Below, piece by piece: positions 6,426 to 8,911 of a stretch of DNA of 8,911 nucleotides. Within the stretch, counting starts at the first letter, position 1; every line of letters begins with the position of its first letter. The stretch comes from an uncultured cyanobacterium (GTDB lineage: Bacteria; Cyanobacteriota; Cyanobacteriia; Phormidesmidales; Phormidesmidaceae): NCBI GenBank assembly GCA_938029995.1, contig CALHGI010000196.1, positions 1 through 8,911 on the forward strand, written 5' to 3'. The notes beneath the pieces are model-generated. The model worked only from the letters and a program-made list of their open reading frames with translations, was not told the DNA's origin and searched no databases. Made by a program: the position numbers and the translations under genes.

Positions 6426-7384
6426 TAAATGATGAAATTCTCCACAATGCGCTCATCTCCTAGCGCCACCTGGGCAAAGAAGAGTTCTCCTGGATGGCCC
6501 CGGAAATAAAGCTGCAAATAGTTATCCACACTGCGAGCCTGGGCGGTTAAACAGGCCGTATTTTCCCCATCCAAAATTGTCACAGTTAACCCCTCAGGCA
6601 AATATAACGGTCCCCCCAGGGGATAAATCCGCAGCCCTATATTCACCACCGATTCATCTTCCGGCTCAACTTCCAGCACTAGGGCAATCTGCACTGTCCC
6701 CAGCTTCAGCCCCAAGTCCAAGGACTTAGCCCTTTGAATAGATATCGGCGCCTGCAAGGGCTCCGACTGCACCCCCTGCCTAAAAGCCGGTGTTAACAAG
6801 GATTGCGCCAGCAGATCGTCCACCGATTGCCAGCCACTTTCAAAATATCCCCCCAACCAGCGGCTGAGGCGAGTCAGCTGGCCAGGCTCAGCCGCCGCCT
6901 GGCGCAGTTGATGCAAATACACCGGAAAGTCGTCCATCGACCGTAGCTGATCTAGCCTCAGCTGACGCTCCATCGGGGAGACCTCCGCCACAAATCCCAA
7001 CAGTGAGGCTTCTCCGGCCACCTCATCCAAGGCCACGGACACATAGCCAATGCGCTCTGTCAGCACCTCTAAGGGCACCGAACAATCCTCTGCGGCGGCA
7101 GGCACCGGACGACATTCCAACCGACCCACCCCAGGCAACATCAGATCCGCCACATCCTCGATCAGCTGCATGGCCGGGTTCCAACTATCGCTAGTGGCTA
7201 AATCCGTCGAAATTCCCAGGGCATCCAAAAACTCGTGCATCACCCAAACCGCTAAGGTATTACGCCTCACCCGCTCCGCAATATCAGGGTGGCCATGGGC
7301 GAACTGCTGGGCAATCATCTTGCCCTGGTGGGTGATGGGCCAAATCAGCCTAGCTGCATCCGTAGCCGGTTGTGAGTAAGTCAT
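6425..7384 (-). CDS. DUF1822 family protein
   Basis: A 319-residue soluble protein with no signal peptide or membrane segment, so probably cytoplasmic. DUF1822 marks are RRNTLAVWVMHEFLDALGI (40-58), the TDL..SDSWNP stretch (60-70), VADLMLPGVGRLECRPV (78-94), ERIGYVSVALDE (110-121), LLGFV (128-132) and the end YLQLYFRGHPGELFFAQVAL then ENFII. The family is largely restricted to cyanobacteria and has no assigned biochemical function. A GGAG nine bases before the ATG supports the start. It follows the sigma-like gene after 168 bp and overlaps the CHAT-CHASE2 start by one base, so its amount is probably tied to the protease. That makes it the first candidate for an adaptor, inhibitor or substrate of the CHAT domain, but this is inference from position only. 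Confidence 0.87.
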   Translation of the reverse strand: MTYSQPATDAARLIWPITHQGKMIAQQFAHGHPDIAERVRRNTLAVWVMHEFLDALGISTDLATSDSWNPAMQLIEDVADLMLPGVGRLECRPVPAAAEDCSVPLEVLTERIGYVSVALDEVAGEASLLGFVAEVSPMERQLRLDQLRSMDDFPVYLHQLRQAAAEPGQLTRLSRWLGGYFESGWQSVDDLLAQSLLTPAFRQGVQSEPLQAPISIQRAKSLDLGLKLGTVQIALVLEVEPEDESVVNIGLRIYPLGGPLYLPEGLTVTILDGENTACLTAQARSVDNYLQLYFRGHPGELFFAQVALGDERIVENFII

Positions 7385-7464
7385 GGTGAAGGTCTCCGAT
7401 AAACTGTGACAGGGATAGTTAGGGAAATCTTGTCCACGTCCAGAACTAGATTTTTACCGTAGAA

Positions 7465-7479
7465 GAACCCCTAGGGTTC
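7465..7479. other. Short hairpin between sigma-like gene and DUF1822
   Basis: GAACCC (7465-7470), loop CTA, GGGTTC (7474-7479): a 6-bp perfect stem in the 168-bp gap (7385-7552). It could be a weak terminator for the sigma-like gene or an attenuator upstream of DUF1822. On the minus strand a TTGAAC hexamer overlaps it with TAAAAAT about 19 bases downstream, a poor but possible promoter. No U-tract follows the stem. Confidence 0.35.
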
Positions 7480-7552
7480 AACTGGAACATGGTTTAGATG
7501 ACAATCAAGGGAAGGTAGCGGCGATCAAGACAGATCGATTAAGGCAGGGTCA

Positions 7553-8188
7553 TTAAGGATTCAAATGGCCTTCGGCGCGACCAAACTCTCGTAAACGAGG
7601 CTTACATTGGCGACGGTAGAAACTTTCAAGAGTTTTATAGGAAACACCAAACTCATTTTCTAGGGCCTGCCAAGGGGTTTCCGGCGGCAGCCGCCTAAGA
7701 ATCAGTTCATAACAGTTGATCGCTGGATAATTGACAATATGAACTTTGCGCAATTCCTGGGCATTTTGTTTTAACCAATCTTGCACCCTCTCCAAAATGG
7801 GTGGAATCTCTGGCTTAGCCTCCAAGGTTTCCACCACGTCTGTCGTACTACCATCCTCCCGATAGGCAGAGACATGGCGAGCCCGCTCGGCCTGAACAGC
7901 CCGTTCAAAATCCAACAGGCGAAATTTCAGATAGGTATTTAACCAGGTGGCAACACTGGCAATATCAGGGTCATAGGGCCTAGCTGTTTTGCCCTCACAC
8001 AGGTTTTGACACAAATAAATCCAGGTTTGTTGTAGAGCATCCTGATAGTAGGAACTGTTATCACGCCAAAGGCGCGATTTTACTAACCGAATTAACTGGG
8101 TTAGGTATCGCTGCCGCTCCTTGCTACCAAGACAATAACGACATGCTTCAACCGCCAACCGAGGTATCTCATCTGGGGAGTTATTCAT
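7553..8188 (-). CDS. Divergent sigma-70-like factor
   Basis: A 211-residue protein resembling small sigma-70 family factors of cyanobacteria. The region-2-like part (from the chosen start, about 28-97) includes LTQLIRLVKSRLW, YYQDALQQTWIYLCQNL (compare the usual EDL.QE.fl.l) and the helix TWLNTYLKFRLLDFERAVQ. The region-4-like part (about 147-203) ends in a helix-turn-helix, TPWQALENEFGVSYKTLESF, then YRRQCKPRLREFG. It would direct RNA polymerase to a small set of promoters, or act as a sigma-like regulator. I chose the ATG at 8186-8188 because AGGG lies six bases upstream and an AT-rich promoter-like palindrome sits at 8246-8257; the in-frame ATG at 8225-8227 would add 13 residues and leave almost no leader. 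It is the first gene of the minus-strand group containing DUF1822 and CHAT-CHASE2, with no recognisable dedicated anti-sigma gene. Confidence 0.8.
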   Translation of the reverse strand: MNNSPDEIPRLAVEACRYCLGSKERQRYLTQLIRLVKSRLWRDNSSYYQDALQQTWIYLCQNLCEGKTARPYDPDIASVATWLNTYLKFRLLDFERAVQAERARHVSAYREDGSTTDVVETLEAKPEIPPILERVQDWLKQNAQELRKVHIVNYPAINCYELILRRLPPETPWQALENEFGVSYKTLESFYRRQCKPRLREFGRAEGHLNP

Positions 8189-8245
8189 CAATAGCCCTGG
8201 GTTACTCCGTTTGAGTATTATCCGCATTAGCGTTTCCCATCTCTA

Positions 8246-8257
8246 TATAAATTTATA
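8246..8257 (-). promoter_or_regulatory. AT-rich palindrome, likely -10 region or operator of sigma-like gene
   Basis: TATAAATTTATA is a perfect 12-bp palindrome 58 bases before the chosen sigma-like start. On the minus strand it offers several -10-like hexamers (TATAAA, and TATATA just downstream). No recognisable -35 box lies at normal spacing, which would fit control by an alternative sigma factor (possibly itself) or by an activator. The site may also be an operator. Confidence 0.35.
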
Positions 8258-8431
8258 CGGCTAATAACCCATCAGCTCATCGGGGAAAAATTCTGCAACT
8301 ATCCGGAAGGGTTCACAAAAATACATGATCCTGCAAAGTACTGGGACCACAAGCTCCATCGCCGAGCCCCAGGGTTAGGTCATACCGCCCCAGCCGTTAT
8401 CTCCTGAAATTTAGCTGTCCTAAGTGAAGTA

Positions 8432-8488
8432 ATCACCATACACAGCAAATTTGATACTGAACGTACCCGAAAGGGTACTGACGGTGAT
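8432..8488. other. Nested stem-loop with GNRA tetraloop, possible structured RNA
   Basis: Outer stem ATCACC (8432-8437)/GGTGAT (8483-8488) encloses an inner perfect stem GTACCC (8463-8468), loop GAAA, GGGTAC (8473-8478). GAAA is a stable GNRA tetraloop. The element ends about 95 bases before the small gene, so it could be part of its 5' leader or a separate small RNA. I could not match it to a known riboswitch. Confidence 0.35.
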
Positions 8489-8583
8489 CATTCTCCACAC
8501 CATACTGAGGTTAATCAACCATTAGCCCGGGTGGTTTTCATCGATTAAACCGAACTTTTCATCAATGAAGGGAATTGTCTGCC

Positions 8584-8823
8584 ATGTCTCGACGTAATAC
8601 CAATAGGGGTGGTAACCCTATTTTTGCTGATAACAGCGATCGCACCTTTAATACCCTATTGGCTGAGCTGCCAAGTGAGTCACCCCAGCATTCAAAGAAG
8701 TCTGGCAAGGAGGGACAGAATCAGCCCATCACCGCAAAGCAGATTTTAGTTAAAATTCTTCAAGAAACCACCCAAACCGGCGTAAACCTCTTGCAGAAAT
8801 TGACCGGCCAAGGTCATCACTAA
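8584..8823 (+). CDS. Small orphan protein, unknown function
   Basis: A 79-residue protein that I do not recognise. The N-terminal part is basic and polar (MSRRNTNRGGNPIF), the middle is rich in Ser, Lys, Gln and Glu, and the C-terminal 27 residues (from about TAKQILVKILQ to LLQKLTG) look like an amphipathic helix that could bind a membrane or a protein partner. There is no signal peptide and no cysteine. The ATG is preferred over the TTG three codons upstream because AAGGGA (8568-8573) is ten bases before the ATG but touches the TTG. A HIP1 octamer lies inside the gene. It is transcribed away from the sigma-like gene. A 52-codon antisense frame overlaps its 3' half, so the coding assignment is moderate. 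Confidence 0.5.
   Translation: MSRRNTNRGGNPIFADNSDRTFNTLLAELPSESPQHSKKSGKEGQNQPITAKQILVKILQETTQTGVNLLQKLTGQGHH
8636..8643. repeat. HIP1 octamer
   Basis: GCGATCGC inside the small orphan gene, at its NSDRT segment; its presence suggests the small gene region is native to the genome rather than newly acquired. Confidence 0.9.
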
Positions 8824-8824
8824 A

Positions 8825-8843
8825 TCAACTCCCTCCCAGTTGA
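8825..8843. terminator. Weak hairpin after the small gene
   Basis: TCAACT (8825-8830), loop CCCTCCC, AGTTGA (8838-8843): a 6-bp stem starting two bases after the small gene's stop. It has the right place for a terminator, but the stem is AT-rich and no U-tract follows. The remaining bases to the window edge show nothing convincing. Confidence 0.3.
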
Positions 8844-8911
8844 AACCAGGGGTTGCTCCGACGGTCAAATAATCGTCCTGAACATGGACAAGGGGTAATT
8901 CCATGGGCACA

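Larger units (their letters stand above)
8228..8583. other. Divergent intergenic region, 356 bp
   Basis: This region separates the leftward sigma-like gene from the rightward small gene. I found no credible coding sequence. It holds a TATAAATTTATA palindrome near the sigma-like gene, a nested stem-loop with GAAA tetraloop (8432-8488), and two weaker inverted repeats at 8509-8520 and 8533-8551. Both flanking genes must have their promoters here, but no strong -35/-10 pair was recognised for the rightward one. Confidence 0.6.

Noticed and set aside
7050..7379. 109-codon open frame on the plus strand
   Set aside because: It is antisense to the DUF1822 gene, whose protein matches its family from end to end.
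8431..8490. Possible c-di-GMP (GEMM) riboswitch because of ACACAGCAAA and a GAAA loop
   Set aside because: The conserved junction and the second helix with the tetraloop receptor are not present.

Overview
The window looks like chromosomal DNA of a cyanobacterium, probably a filamentous one. Four copies of the cyanobacterial HIP1 octamer GCGATCGC are present (2351, 4437, 6123, 8636), and several genes belong to families that are almost exclusively cyanobacterial (DUF1822, DUF928, CHASE2 joined to CHAT, and a divergent sigma-70-like factor). No tRNA, rRNA, CRISPR array, transposase or phage gene was found.

Left part (1-2305, plus strand): the end of a nucleotide-sugar locus. It holds the last 42 codons of a probable CDP-glucose 4,6-dehydratase, a 294-bp gap with small direct and inverted repeats, an RmlC-type 3,5-epimerase with all the usual active-site residues, and a Rossmann/SAF-domain oxidoreductase overlapping the epimerase by 4 nt (ATGA). 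Together they suggest synthesis of a modified 6-deoxyhexose for LPS or exopolysaccharide. A perfect 9-bp stem closes the unit.

Middle and right part (2344-8188, minus strand): reading leftward on the minus strand, the order is a sigma-70-like factor, a DUF1822 protein, an 801-residue membrane protein fusing a cytoplasmic CHAT (caspase-like) protease to an extracytoplasmic CHASE2 sensor, a secreted DUF928 protein, and finally a PAS-LuxR regulator. DUF1822 and CHAT-CHASE2 overlap by one base (TAATG) and are probably translationally coupled. The CHAT His/Cys pair is intact. The set of sigma-like factor, partner protein of unknown function, protease with a sensor domain, and secreted protein resembles a protease-controlled sigma pathway. 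The closest conceptual precedent is the Csx29/Csx30/CASP-sigma trio of type III-E CRISPR systems. This is the candidate undescribed system in the window; its function is inferred, not shown.

Right edge (8189-8911): a 356-bp region between divergent genes (8228-8583) contains an AT-rich palindrome by the sigma gene and a nested hairpin with a GAAA tetraloop upstream of a small orphan gene (8584-8823). The last 88 bases hold a weak hairpin and no convincing gene.
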